This document shows, one piece after another, positions 8,501 through 15,822 of a stretch of 64,000 nt of DNA; within the stretch, counting starts at the first letter, position 1; every line of letters starts with the position of its first letter. Origin of the DNA: CAXXOK01 sp963666755 (GTDB lineage Bacteria; Bacillota; Clostridia; Christensenellales; Aristaeellaceae). Under the pieces are notes generated by a model. It did not search any database and was not told the DNA's origin. It saw nothing but the letters and a program-made list of their open reading frames with translations. Where the stretch lies: NCBI GenBank assembly GCA_963666755.2, contig CAXXGW010000002.1, forward strand, positions 139,082 through 203,081, in the 5' to 3' direction. The position numbers were made by a program, and so were the translations under genes.

Positions 8501-8963
8501 TGTGGATCGTCACATATACGTTGCCGATCACATACTCGTTGGACGCCACCAGCGGGAATACCTGAATGCCATCCCTCGTGATGTCTACAGGCTGCACCGT
8601 GCGCCACTTGCTGGTGAGCGCCGGCAGAAGGTCACGAAGTTCCAGCCCGCCAATCTCCGCAGAATTGCCGGAGCGATGCCAGCTGGATGGGGTGGGCAGC
8701 TGTACTCCCTGTAGCTCAACCGTCGGTTGCTGCGCCGGAACGGGATCCGGCACCCCTTCTTCGCCAGAACCTTCCGAGCCTCCCTCCGATTCTTCGGACG
8801 CGCGTAACCGGCCAGATCCGACCACCGGAGCCGAAAAGCTATCCATCGCCGAAGAAGATGCCTGTGGCTGCGCGGCATATGCCGAAGGCAGGCACAGGCA
8901 AAGGGTCAGCAACAGGCTCAGCCCACGCATGAACGTGACGATGCCACTCCGCCTCATAAACAT
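5532..8963 (-). CDS. Secreted repeat protein with ~20 tandem 34-residue Thr/Gly-rich repeats
   Basis: A 1143-residue protein of unknown function. An N-terminal signal peptide ends at Ala-Tyr-Ala around residue 30. Residues 31-205 are a unique domain beginning with a Ser/Glu-rich linker. From roughly residue 250 to 930 there are twenty repeats of 34 residues plus one degenerate copy, each containing Asn-Gly-Pro-Pro-Gln-Val and Thr-Gly-Thr-Thr-Gly-Thr runs. The last 170 residues form a unique C-terminal domain with little charge. At DNA level the repeats are 102-bp units with higher-order duplication. There is no LPXTG motif or C-terminal anchor. The composition suggests a flexible, possibly glycosylated extracellular stalk. 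The start at 8963 has agaagg upstream and its own promoter. A role in the envelope or adhesion is inference. Confidence 0.85.
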   Translation of the reverse strand: MFMRRSGIVTFMRGLSLLLTLCLCLPSAYAAQPQASSSAMDSFSAPVVGSGRLRASEESEGGSEGSGEEGVPDPVPAQQPTVELQGVQLPTPSSWHRSGNSAEIGGLELRDLLPALTSKWRTVQPVDITRDGIQVFPLVASNEYVIGNVYVTIHNGFMRIDFAIAGSSTFEAFQNLLENGGLSVGIGTFTSGSDAQSPLQSVGIGGISGGGAFSTGSGGTATGSLGTSGGYGVQGKVNTPPFPSFGSLTGTNGTSTGTMGTSTGTTGTSTGTTGTAPGGTVNGPPQVMAGGTTGASTGTTGTATGTSGTATGTSGTAPGGTVNGPPQVIASGTTGTATGTTGTSTGTSGTAPGGTVNGPPQVIASGTTGTSTGTTGTATGTGGTAPGGAVNGPPQVIASGTTGTSTGTTGTATGTGGTAPGGTVNGPPQVIASGTTGTSTGTTGTATGTGGTAPGGAVNGPPQVVASGTTGTATGTTGTSTGTSGTAPGGTVNGPPQVAAGGTTGTSTGTIGTSTGTSGTAPGGAVNGPPQVIASGTTGTSTGTTGTATGTGGTAPGGAVNGPPQVIASGTTGTSTGTTGTATGTGGTAPGGAVNGPPQVVASGTTGTATGTTGTSTGTTGTAPGGTVNGPPQVIASGTTGTVTSTTGTATGTSGTAPGGTVNGPPQVIASGTTGTSTGTTGTATGTGGTAPGGAVNGPPQVVASGTTGTATGTTGTSTGTTGTAPGGTVNGPPQVIASGTTGTVTSTTGTATGTSGTAPGGTVNGPPQVIASGTTGTVTSTTGTATGTGGTAPGGTVNGPPQVVASGTTGTATGTTGTATGTSGTAPGGTVNGPPQVVASGTTGTATGTTGTSTGTTGTAPGGTVNGPPQVVASGTTGTATGTTGTSTGTSGTAPGGTVNGPPQVIASGTTGTATGTTGTATGTTGTAPGGTVNGPPQVIASGTTGTSTGTAGTAASAAGTIPGSTANTPPQVVASGANAASPGTAATATSGVTPTVAQAAETGGTGGFYAGASTGSSPFWQQIQAYGLETFYSDPAGTNSGYSPQVMSAGGVRVLGGFVAVYPNLDGISKAFLEQLEVLFAQIKKGQPVVLPAESFALGQLIDLSQFSGSVTTLWISTYLGVSYRVDAPAITSPWSHAASS
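6036..8190 (-). repeat. 102-bp tandem coding repeat array
   Basis: About twenty-one 102-bp units encode the 34-residue repeats. Adjacent units differ in patterned ways: Ser, Ala or Val in the variable Thr-Gly slots, and Thr/Ala at the Gly-Gly-x-Val position. Several blocks of two to three units are repeated almost identically, which indicates recent unequal crossing-over. The boundaries are approximate. Confidence 0.85.
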
Positions 8964-9033
8964 TCATCCTTCTGCTATAGGTGTGGGGAGATACGGCCGA
9001 ATGTGAGGGTTATTTGAGTTTACAATCGCACCA

Positions 9034-9062
9034 AGTATATCCAGATTATGGTTGTCTGTCAA
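9034..9062 (-). promoter_or_regulatory. Sigma-A type promoter for the repeat protein
   Basis: Read on the minus strand, TTGACA (9057-9062) and TATACT (9034-9039) are separated by 17 bp. The site lies 71 bp upstream of the start codon of the 1143-residue secreted protein. The rest of the gap 8964-9297 shows only a terminator for the next gene. Confidence 0.75.
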
Positions 9063-9223
9063 CGGATATCCCTGTAGAAAAGATGTTTTTCTGACCGTTT
9101 GGGTAGGAAAATCGCTTTCTGCCCTGAAACAGGGTATCCCAAACCACGGGATGTAGACTGCGACATAACCATTATATATCAAGCTGAGGGCTGGGTAGTC
9201 AAACCCGTAATTAAAAACACCAA

Positions 9224-9253
9224 CAAAAAAGCCTCCGGCAAATCCCGAAAGCT
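9224..9253 (-). terminator. Terminator after the small secreted-protein gene
   Basis: On the minus strand a 9-bp stem (two G-U pairs) with a 6-nt loop is followed by a run of six T. It lies 45 bases past the stop codon of the gene ending at 9298. Confidence 0.75.
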
Positions 9254-9297
9254 TTTCGCAGAGAAACAGTGCTATGAAATTTCCTGCACGAAAGCCG

Positions 9298-9651
9298 TTA
9301 GTTTAATATGGGGACAGCCGTATAGTTTTCCGGCTTATAAAAACCTTCCAATATACACCATTCGTCCGGCAGGCCTACAGTCAAAACGCCTTCCGTTGGA
9401 GGACCCCACGCGGTCAGTTCTGTAAACCATTCTTCTTCAGGGCGGATAACCCATTTCTCCGGTGGAACCAGTCGATCTTCCTCATCCACGTTGAGTGTAA
9501 CAACAGTTTCTGTTCGACCATCCTCCAACTCAATACACTTAACCTCTGCCCCATAGTAAATCGGGCAATAGTTACGCTCCGCTTGCGCCGCTGAAAGTAA
9601 GAGGGACAGCGTTAAGAGCACCATTAGAAAATGAACGGTTGGCCTTAGCAC
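9298..9651 (-). CDS. Small secreted protein of unknown function
   Basis: A 117-residue protein, not recognised. A hydrophobic signal peptide ends around Ser-Ala-Ala-Gln-Ala (about residue 24), and the mature part of some 93 residues is acidic with three cysteines. I chose the GTG at 9651 because ggaagg lies 6 bases upstream; an ATG at 9672 in the same frame would put that site inside the gene. A TATAAT hexamer is visible on the minus strand at 9738-9743, and an inverted repeat lies further upstream at 9775. The gene sits just outside the left attachment site of the integrated element, so it belongs to the host chromosome. Confidence 0.65.
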   Translation of the reverse strand: MLRPTVHFLMVLLTLSLLLSAAQAERNYCPIYYGAEVKCIELEDGRTETVVTLNVDEEDRLVPPEKWVIRPEEEWFTELTAWGPPTEGVLTVGLPDEWCILEGFYKPENYTAVPILN

Positions 9652-9774
9652 GTTGATCCTTCCTTTCTCCATAGAAATAAAACTTACTTATGCACGTAAT
9701 GTTTCATTTCTACAGGTGCGTTTCAAATTCCTTCCAAATTATACATTGGAACGTGATAAGTTCTGACTGATGTT

Positions 9775-9796
9775 TTGACTGACTGATGTCAGTCAA
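9775..9796. promoter_or_regulatory. Inverted repeat upstream of the small secreted-protein gene
   Basis: ttgactgac-tgat-gtcagtcaa is a perfect 9-bp inverted repeat with a 4-nt spacer, 32 bp upstream of a TATAAT box. The sequence gactgatg also occurs as a direct repeat next to it. It could be an operator, but there is no neighbouring regulator to support that. Confidence 0.4.
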
Positions 9797-9835
9797 CGCC
9801 GCAAAATAAGTTCAATTTGGCGCTGAAAGTTAAAA

Positions 9836-9872
9836 GAAAAACCCGCCTGAAATCCTTATTTCAGGCGGGTTT
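9836..9872 (-). terminator. Ancestral tRNA-Pro terminator, now separated from its gene
   Basis: On the minus strand the arms acccgcctgaaat and atttcaggcgggt (plus-strand arms 9841-9851 and 9860-9870) form a stem followed by a T run. It lies directly 3' of the tRNA-Pro fragment at 9876, where the terminator of tRNA-Pro would have been before the element inserted. Confidence 0.75.
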
Positions 9873-9875
9873 CTC

Positions 9876-9920
9876 TGGTCGAGGTGACAGGATTTGAACC
9901 TGCGACCTTTTGGTCCCGAA
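9876..9920 (-). repeat. attL: 3' fragment of tRNA-Pro duplicated by integration
   Basis: These 45 bases are identical to the 3' end of the intact tRNA-Pro(CGG) at 21309-21353 (anticodon loop, T arm, acceptor strand and CCA). Identity stops abruptly on both sides. With a tyrosine integrase next to the other copy, this is the direct repeat left by site-specific integration into the tRNA gene. Confidence 0.92.
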
Positions 9921-9964
9921 GCCGGTATAAAACCGAATTATCATAAGGATTTGCGCATATCATT

Positions 9965-10232
9965 ACACCATGTTACGATTCCCTGTAATACTGATAAACC
10001 CGTTGCCATAGAATCAAAACCACTTATGTGCCTAGTATCGTTTTCCCCCATGTTTTCCACGTTGAAATCTTGTAATTAGCGTGCGCATACTCTTACCTTC
10101 CAAAAGATAATTGCGTGTATAAAATGTGTGTTACAAGTGCTACATGTGATACAAGAAATATTCCTTCATATAATGCACCCTGTAACATTAATTTCATTCA
10201 AGTAACACTTATATATTATATATGTTACAGGA
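9965..10232. promoter_or_regulatory. Cluster of TTACA/TGTAA motifs beside attL
   Basis: The AT-rich gene-free stretch 9921-10619 contains many copies of a short motif in both orientations: tgttacga (9971), ctgtaata (9983), gtgttacaag (near 10128), gatacaag (near 10148), ctgtaaca (10180), agtaacac (10201) and tgttacagg (10223). Their position just inside an attachment site would suit arm-type integrase or excisionase binding sites. This is inference. I see no gene between 9921 and 10619. Confidence 0.4.
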
Positions 10233-10619
10233 TATCAACCCCCTATAAAAATCAATTCTGCCAGGCATGCTGTAAACGACAGAGCCCGGCCGGTGTCCGG
10301 CCCCTTTCTGATTTCCCCGGAAGAGTGGGGGGATGTATAGAACGGTCATTATAACCGCCACAAGCGAACAACCAGCGTATTCAAAAATCGCGACTATTTC
10401 AAAACCGTGTTGCCCGCGCCCTTAATGATCGCGCTCCAAGTCAAAACACCGGGTTGCTTGCCAACCTCGCACCTTCATCCAAATCACTATGATACACTTT
10501 GCACCTCTACGTTGTGTCCAAAACTTCTTACCCGCATATACAGTAACCAACGGGCTATAATATCAATTCCCCCTGAATAACACTTGGGCATTTCTCTGAG
10601 CGAATCTCATATCACTGGC

Positions 10620-11651
10620 TTAGACAATCTGATTTGAATCATCATTTGGCACACCTGATGGGCTGACTGGCTTTCTAATTAGTGCCATGCTATCTCTTTG
10701 CTTTTCACCTTTTGGGGTTAACCCCCAATATAGTTTTTTAGAAGTAGCCTCCCATTTTGATACAATTAATCCCAATGCTTCAAACTGCATAAGCATCTTC
10801 TTCATAAACTGACCATCAGACAGACTTAGCATAGAAAACCCTTTTGTAAATAATCCATTTTTGATAGCATCTACACATACTTTTTCAACAACAGAAACAT
10901 TCAGCATTTCTATAGAAATTACATGAAAGATTTCGCAGAGAGTTGTCTTCAAGTGGCCATTTCTGAATGTATCGTTAGGGCTTCTATATTGATAGTCTAT
11001 CGTGATTTCCGTGTCATCAAAGGCAATGTCAGCATTCTGAGTGAGTGATATAATCGTTGCTTGTGCTTCGTTCAATTTTGCGGTTAAGACTTCATTCGTT
11101 TCTTTCTGGGTCATAATCTCCCGTCGTAAAGAGGCTTCGTCAAAATCAACACCTCTTTGCCAACCAGGTCTTTCAATTTCTGTTTTTGCCTTCATAATTG
11201 ATATAGCAATTTTGCCAGTTAAATCATCAAGCGAACGCCACGTGCTTGCCAAGCGATTTCCCAGAGCTTTCTTCTTAAATGACGCTAAATTGGCTTTTGA
11301 AGCAGGATTAATTTCGGATTTTTCTGGCGCCAAATCGACCGAATCATCTAGCGCAAACACAAGAACAGGTATGCCATTTTCTTTCGCATAGTCATATTCC
11401 ATTTCCGTATAACTTATACCAGTATTCGGGTTAATTGACCCATATCGTTTGCCAATGATAAGAATATAGTAATCGCAGAGATCGATCACTTTCTTTATAA
11501 CGTTAAATTGCTCGTCGTCTGTAGCGACAAAGAGCTCCATCCCTGCCGGAATACAATCCGCCATCAAAAGAATATCTAATGTCTGGCGTCGTTCCTCGAC
11601 TAAATCCTGAAAGGTAGAACTTATAAAGACCTGAAATTTCTTAGTTGTCAT
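10620..11651 (-). CDS. DUF4062 domain protein (TIR-like N-terminus), candidate defence component
   Basis: A 343-residue protein. Residues 6-95 match DUF4062: Gln-Val-Phe-Ile-Ser-Ser-Thr-Phe-Gln-Asp-Leu, a Gly-Met-Glu segment at 37-39, then Ile-Ile-Gly-Lys-Arg-Tyr-Gly-Ser-Ile and Ser-Tyr-Thr-Glu-Met-Glu-Tyr-Asp-Tyr-Ala. DUF4062 is a flavodoxin/TIR-like fold often found in STAND and other immunity proteins. Residues 175-205 look like a coiled coil, and the C-terminal 120 residues may include a winged-helix segment. It starts 45 bases after the OLD nuclease gene, with its own gagg site, so the two are likely co-transcribed. The region is AT-rich compared with the host. A sensor or effector role is inferred from family and context. 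Confidence 0.85.
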   Translation of the reverse strand: MTTKKFQVFISSTFQDLVEERRQTLDILLMADCIPAGMELFVATDDEQFNVIKKVIDLCDYYILIIGKRYGSINPNTGISYTEMEYDYAKENGIPVLVFALDDSVDLAPEKSEINPASKANLASFKKKALGNRLASTWRSLDDLTGKIAISIMKAKTEIERPGWQRGVDFDEASLRREIMTQKETNEVLTAKLNEAQATIISLTQNADIAFDDTEITIDYQYRSPNDTFRNGHLKTTLCEIFHVISIEMLNVSVVEKVCVDAIKNGLFTKGFSMLSLSDGQFMKKMLMQFEALGLIVSKWEATSKKLYWGLTPKGEKQRDSMALIRKPVSPSGVPNDDSNQIV

Positions 11652-11696
11652 ACTTCCTCATCTCAAGATCCTTGGCTGATCTATTATATTCATAAA

Positions 11697-13394
11697 CTAA
11701 CACTGATGTTCTTTCCCATCAATTAAATTCTCCAGAGAAGTGATCACCCCGTTGATGAAACCAGACTTTTCTTCGATTAGAGCATCTTTCGCATCTTCTG
11801 GGATAGCCTCTGCAACGAGCATTTTTACACGGTTCTTGACATCATCATCCCATTGTACGCCTTGTGCAAGAAAAGCACTTCTCATCCTATCTGACCACTT
11901 CTTTTGTCCTTTTAGGTATTTGGGATTCAATACGATGGAGAATTCATCTTCAACTTTATTCTTGTAGACACATAACCTGATACAGTCTTCAAATTCGGCT
12001 TCAGGAGACCCATTGCAAATGGTATACTTTATCTCAAAGTCTTTTAGTACACCCGCATTTCTTGCTCGGATTGCAGATTGTTTTCCGGCATCGTCGTTGT
12101 CAAGTAAAACAAAAAACGAACAAAGAGAATGTTTTAAATCCAAAAGATCATGTGCAAGATTTGACGCGCCACCTAAAGGTTTTATTACAAGTGAATTATT
12201 CTTTAACGCATCAGATATTTTTCTGCTCTTATTCGCGAGTATTTTTGTCAAAGATACCTTATCATCTTCACCTTCAACAACGAAAACTTTGCTGGCATTT
12301 CTAAGATTATCTGATGGTAATACACCCAGAATCTCTCTTATATCGGCGATCGATTTTGCTGCTTGTGCTGTACCATTGTCAACAATAATGTTTGCTTTCA
12401 AACAGTTCTGTTGGACAAAAAGTGGATTGTGAGTGGTAATAATCACTTGATTGTTCTCAGAGATTCTATAAAGCACTTCGACAAGACTATGTATCGCACC
12501 TGAATGGAGATGTGATTCTGGTTCTTCAATTGCGATTATTGAAGCATGTGATCTTTCTTTAAGAATTGCTAATGTTGCTAAACTCTTTATTCCATCTCCT
12601 TTATATGAAATATTTGTTGGGATACCATCATTAATAATAATTTCTATCTCACTTCGCATTAGTCTTCCGATGTTGTCTCTATCATGCCTTTGAATTTTTA
12701 CCTCATGCAATTGAGGCAGGAATTCTTTGAGTGGATTAACCAATTGATTCGCTATTCGGTCTAATTCTATCTGCTGTAAGTCACTCATTCTTTGTAATAA
12801 TGACTTATACTCTTGATTGCTGTTTTCCAGTTCAACTAATATGTCAACAATTACATTACGTAAAGCATCAACCGCCATGTCTTCAGTTCTAACAGCCTGG
12901 ATATAATCAAATGAAATACATGTAGAAATGAAATTCGTTATGGCTGAGGATTTCTGATTATATGCGGGTGATCCTCTTTTAGGAACTTGGATTTTTGGAA
13001 TGTTATCCTTGCCTATGCGTATCTCAATGGGTATATCTTCGTTACCGTGTATATGTGTTTCTGCCTGAAATCTTGTCAGTTCTCCTTCATCAAGCCTGAA
13101 ATTTAGCCTAAAAATCGATTCTAGTCCACTTTTTCTTGCTTGTAATTGCACAGGGAAGTCTCGAGACCAATTAAATAATCCATTCATCCTTCTTTTCATC
13201 GCGTTATTTAATGCTATCGACGTGCTATTATAAGAGTGAAAACGTATGGCTGTTATAGCAATATTCAATGCTGTTACCAGATTGGATTTTCCTTCGTTGT
13301 TTTTACCAACAAGAACGGTCATGTCATATAACTTGATTCTACTTGCTGCGGTTATGCTACGAAAATTGGTGACAGAGAATTCTACAAGTTTCAT
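11697..13394 (-). CDS. OLD family ATP-dependent nuclease (AAA ATPase + TOPRIM)
   Basis: A 565-residue protein of the overcoming-lysogenization-defect family. Walker A is at residues 30-37 (Gly-Lys-Asn-Asn-Glu-Gly-Lys-Ser), Walker B near 286-292 (Ile-Ile-Ala-Ile-Glu-Glu-Pro-Glu), and a Thr-His-Asn-Pro motif at 321-324. The C-terminal TOPRIM domain shows Val-Val-Glu-Gly-Glu-Asp-Asp at 372-378 and Leu-Leu-Asp-Asn-Asp-Asp-Ala-Gly at 430-437. All catalytic acidic positions appear intact. Relatives include phage P2 Old and GajA of Gabija, which cleave DNA in anti-phage defence. No UvrD-like GajB partner is present; instead a DUF4062 gene follows 45 bases downstream. The gene has a good aaaggag site and its own promoter. 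Confidence 0.9.
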   Translation of the reverse strand: MKLVEFSVTNFRSITAASRIKLYDMTVLVGKNNEGKSNLVTALNIAITAIRFHSYNSTSIALNNAMKRRMNGLFNWSRDFPVQLQARKSGLESIFRLNFRLDEGELTRFQAETHIHGNEDIPIEIRIGKDNIPKIQVPKRGSPAYNQKSSAITNFISTCISFDYIQAVRTEDMAVDALRNVIVDILVELENSNQEYKSLLQRMSDLQQIELDRIANQLVNPLKEFLPQLHEVKIQRHDRDNIGRLMRSEIEIIINDGIPTNISYKGDGIKSLATLAILKERSHASIIAIEEPESHLHSGAIHSLVEVLYRISENNQVIITTHNPLFVQQNCLKANIIVDNGTAQAAKSIADIREILGVLPSDNLRNASKVFVVEGEDDKVSLTKILANKSRKISDALKNNSLVIKPLGGASNLAHDLLDLKHSLCSFFVLLDNDDAGKQSAIRARNAGVLKDFEIKYTICNGSPEAEFEDCIRLCVYKNKVEDEFSIVLNPKYLKGQKKWSDRMRSAFLAQGVQWDDDVKNRVKMLVAEAIPEDAKDALIEEKSGFINGVITSLENLIDGKEHQC

Positions 13395-13440
13395 ATATAC
13401 GGCTCCTTTGAAATGAATTATGCATTATCACATGGGTTAT

Positions 13441-13469
13441 ATTTTATACTTACGCTTCAACGATGTCAA
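13441..13469 (-). promoter_or_regulatory. Promoter of the OLD-DUF4062 operon
   Basis: On the minus strand TTGACA (13464-13469) and TAAAAT (13441-13446) are spaced 17 bp apart, 47 bp upstream of the OLD start codon. A 12-bp perfect palindrome, cctagcgctagg (13486-13497), lies 16 bp upstream of the -35 box and may be a binding site. Confidence 0.75.
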
Positions 13470-13549
13470 TAATTACCTTAATTCGCCTAGCGCTAGGTAT
13501 TAATGTAATGATCTGCGGTACAAGAATTCATTATAAGTATTCTAATAAA

Positions 13550-13585
13550 AAATCGCCCCGATGTTTCCATCGGAGCGGCTGCCTC
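13550..13585 (-). terminator. Terminator after the phage lysis genes
   Basis: On the minus strand ccgctccgatg and catcggggcg form a stem (one G-U pair) followed by a run of T. It lies about 15 bases past the holin stop codon and separates the phage late genes from the cargo operon. Confidence 0.75.
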
Positions 13586-13599
13586 GTTTTACATATTAT

Positions 13600-14040
13600 T
13601 CACTTTTTCGTCCCCACCGCCTCCTTCACCCCAGCAGCGATCTGCTGCAAATCCAATTCCACCCACTTAGCTTTCACGGCCTGCAGCACCTCGTCGCTCT
13701 TCACCCAGCCCCGGCTTTCCATGATCGTCAAAGCCAGCTGCAGCTTTTCCTCGCCGTTAAACCGGCCGACCACGCCTTCGGCATATTCCACGGCCACTTG
13801 CGCTGCGGTCAGCAGGTTTCGCTGTTTCAGCCAGGGCACAGCTACGTCTTTCAGCCAGGGCACCACATAGCTTTTCGTGGCCCACGTGGCCAGCGCACCC
13901 AGCGCGCTCAGGATGCCGCACAGCACCCAAATCACCACCTGCGTGCCTACCTCGGCCTTGTCGATCCCCGTTTCGGCCACCGCACTGGTGCACAGCAGCA
14001 CCAGCATAAGCGTCAGACACACCGCCAGAATCTTTTTCAT
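13600..14040 (-). CDS. LLH-type phage holin
   Basis: A 146-residue protein that would form membrane lesions to release the endolysin. An N-terminal hydrophobic segment ending near Ser-Ala-Val-Ala-Glu looks like a signal or first transmembrane helix, a second hydrophobic helix follows around residues 38-58, and the rest is a charged helical domain with Asn-Leu-Leu-Thr-Ala-Ala-Gln and Val-Glu-Tyr-Ala-Glu. This is the pattern of the LL-H family (Phage_holin_6_1). I chose the ATG at 14040 (ggag 9 bases upstream) over the in-frame ATG at 14049, which is too close to that site. It lies at the end of the late-gene run, as in many Clostridia phages. Confidence 0.75.
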   Translation of the reverse strand: MKKILAVCLTLMLVLLCTSAVAETGIDKAEVGTQVVIWVLCGILSALGALATWATKSYVVPWLKDVAVPWLKQRNLLTAAQVAVEYAEGVVGRFNGEEKLQLALTIMESRGWVKSDEVLQAVKAKWVELDLQQIAAGVKEAVGTKK

Positions 14041-14061
14041 GGGTTGCATCTCCTTTCATCA

Positions 14062-14358
14062 TCAGCCGGCTGCGTCCTTATCGCTGCCGGTGTCTTGTTG
14101 GAATAGGTGGTACTTGCTTACAAAGAACTTCTCGGATACGGAATTGCCGGAATAGAGCGCCTGCACAAACGCCAGCGCCTCCAGCGCACCCTGCAGCGCC
14201 TTGAGCTGGCACTCGGCGTCATCGCCGATGGCGCCCCTGGCCAGCAGGTACAGGATCACGATCAGCGCGTCGCTCATGGCATTGGCGATCTTTGACCACT
14301 GTACGCGCGGGCGCTTTCCGGCCGGGCGCTTACTCCTGGCGCTGGTGTTTGCAGGCAT
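14062..14358 (-). CDS. Small phage protein of unknown function in the lysis module
   Basis: A 98-residue protein with a basic N-terminus (several Arg/Lys and Pro) and one moderately hydrophobic helix near residues 26-42 (Ala-Leu-Ile-Val-Ile-Leu-Tyr-Leu-Leu-Ala). It lies between the coiled-coil membrane protein and the holin, with a 21-base gap to the holin. The ATG at 14358 is preferred because an aaagg site precedes it by 9 bases. The family is not recognised; a lysis-module accessory role is inferred only from position. Confidence 0.55.
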   Translation of the reverse strand: MPANTSARSKRPAGKRPRVQWSKIANAMSDALIVILYLLARGAIGDDAECQLKALQGALEALAFVQALYSGNSVSEKFFVSKYHLFQQDTGSDKDAAG

Positions 14359-14496
14359 AGGGATCATCCTTTCCAGAGAAAATTGGCGCGTCAGGCTCGC
14401 TTTGCGCCGTGCAGCGGGTCAGGCTGCCCGGCGAGCGCGCCGCCCTTGCGAGGATGGGCACAAGCGGCTGCCCTTCTAGGGCGCGCCGGAAACGGT

Positions 14497-14880
14497 TTAT
14501 TCTGCCCGCGCCTGCGGGTCGATCCGGTCGATGCGCTTGTGCGCCTGCTTGGCGCTTTCCTCTACCCGCGTCAGGCGTTCCAGCATCGTCTGGATCAAAT
14601 CCCGCTGGCTGCGCATCTCTACACGGATATCGCCGACCCCGCTGTTCACGTTGGCAATCACAACGCTTTGTTTCTGCATTTCCGCGTTCAGTTGCGCCAG
14701 TTGCTGCACAACCTCCTGCGCGTTCTTTGCCTCGGCTCTTGCGTCCTCCAGCTCGGTGCGGCCTTTTTCGCGCTGATCCTTCGTTTCACCGCGCCGGGCA
14801 TTGCGGATGTTGTAGAAAATGGATACCGTCAGGGAAAGAAGCGTCATAAGCAAGAGCACGTTTTCCCAGGTCAGCTGCAT
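14497..14880 (-). CDS. Phage membrane-anchored coiled-coil protein (lysis module)
   Basis: A 127-residue protein. Residues 5-24 form a transmembrane helix (Glu-Asn-Val-Leu-Leu-Leu-Met-Thr-Leu-Leu-Ser-Leu). The remainder is a long charged helix with heptad-like spacing, rich in Glu, Gln and Arg. The start at 14880 has an excellent aaaggaggg site. The open frame continues upstream to 15087 but that part overlaps the methylase remnant and is not coding. Proteins of this shape are common beside holins in Clostridia phages. Its exact role is unknown. Confidence 0.65.
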   Translation of the reverse strand: MQLTWENVLLLMTLLSLTVSIFYNIRNARRGETKDQREKGRTELEDARAEAKNAQEVVQQLAQLNAEMQKQSVVIANVNSGVGDIRVEMRSQRDLIQTMLERLTRVEESAKQAHKRIDRIDPQARAE

Positions 14881-15001
14881 GGGAGGGACCCTCCTTTGTG
14901 GTGATTGGTTTTCGCGCCCACACAGGGCGCTCTGATGGCGTTTCCCATGGACGGTCGTCCTTTCGGCCGATGCCTGTTTGCAAATCGCCGCAGAAGGGCG
15001 C

Positions 15002-15822
15002 CTAGAACAGCCGCATCTGCGCCAGTTCCGCGTCCAGCCGTTCCTTGGCCAGCGCGTAATATGTTGCGTCCAGCTCAAAGCCCACATAGGGCAGCCCGGC
15101 CCGGTGGCAGGCGATCAGGCTGCTGGCGCTGCCCACGTGCGTATCCAGGATGCGGTACCCGGGTTTGGAATAATGCTGCAGGATCCACGTGTACAGCGCG
15201 ATGGGCTTCTGCGTGGGGTGGAAGCGCGGGTCTGCGCGCGTCCCCTGCGCAGGCATCTCGATCCACTTGGCATTGGCGTTAAAGCTGGTCCATGCGTATT
15301 CGCACATGGCCATGGTGAAGTTCTCGCTGATGGGCTTTCGCCACACCAGAAAGCAGCGCGTCGGCGGCAAGCCGAAGTAATTGCCGCCCCAGATGATCTG
15401 GTTGCGGCTCACCCGGGCCAGCTCATCAAAGTATTCCGGAGGCGGCGCCACATCCCAGCTGCGCATGTCGGGTCTAGGGCAGTCCCGCGTCCGTTGGTAC
15501 CGGCTTGCCCATGTCCCGCCGCTCCGTGTCGCCCGGATCGCCTTCGCATAGATGGTATCGGTCAAACAGCCCGCCGAAGCGGCCCCGTTTTCGTTGCTCC
15601 CACCGGCTACCCGCCGCCCCGGATTTTGCTTGTATCGTGGTCGACGTTTCCCCCTCCGTAGGGAGGGTCCACAATCGCCAGGTCAAAGTATTGGTCAGGA
15701 AATTCCTTCATGCCTGTCATGCAGTCCATGTGGTAGAAACCGAAGTCCAGCGTTTTGAAACACCTCGCATTTTCCGTCCCCAAGGAACTCACACCCCCGG
15801 CAACAGTCGGGCGCTGTAACAC
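15002..15822 (-). pseudogene. Phage N6-adenine DNA methyltransferase, broken by two frameshifts
   Basis: The frame beginning near 15822 carries Met-Asp-Cys-Met...Phe-Asp-Leu-Ala-Ile-Val-Asp-Pro-Pro-Tyr (catalytic motif IV) and stops at 15607. The next conserved stretch (Arg-Phe-Gly-Gly-Leu-Phe-Asp-Arg-Tyr-His) is in a second frame, around 15545-15600. The rest (from Gly-Gly-Thr-Trp-Ala-Ser-Arg-Tyr) is in the third frame and runs to 15002, including Ile-Ile-Trp-Gly-Gly-Asn-Tyr-Phe, His-Pro-Thr-Gln-Lys-Pro and the SAM motif Asp-Thr-His-Val-Gly-Ser-Ala-Ser. The order of motifs is that of beta-class methylases. Two frameshifts within about 100 bases mean an inactive gene or a sequencing error. 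Confidence 0.82.

Noticed and set aside
8964..9182. Short minus-strand frame upstream of the secreted repeat protein
   Set aside because: It covers the promoter of that gene, has no ribosome-binding site and shows no recognisable sequence.
10115..10354. Plus-strand frame in the AT-rich stretch near attL
   Set aside because: It has no ribosome-binding site, an odd cysteine-rich composition and no resemblance to known proteins. The stretch is better explained by repeated binding-site-like motifs.
14881..15087. N-terminal extension of the coiled-coil phage protein
   Set aside because: It overlaps the conserved C-terminus of the methylase remnant and ignores a strong ribosome-binding site before 14880.
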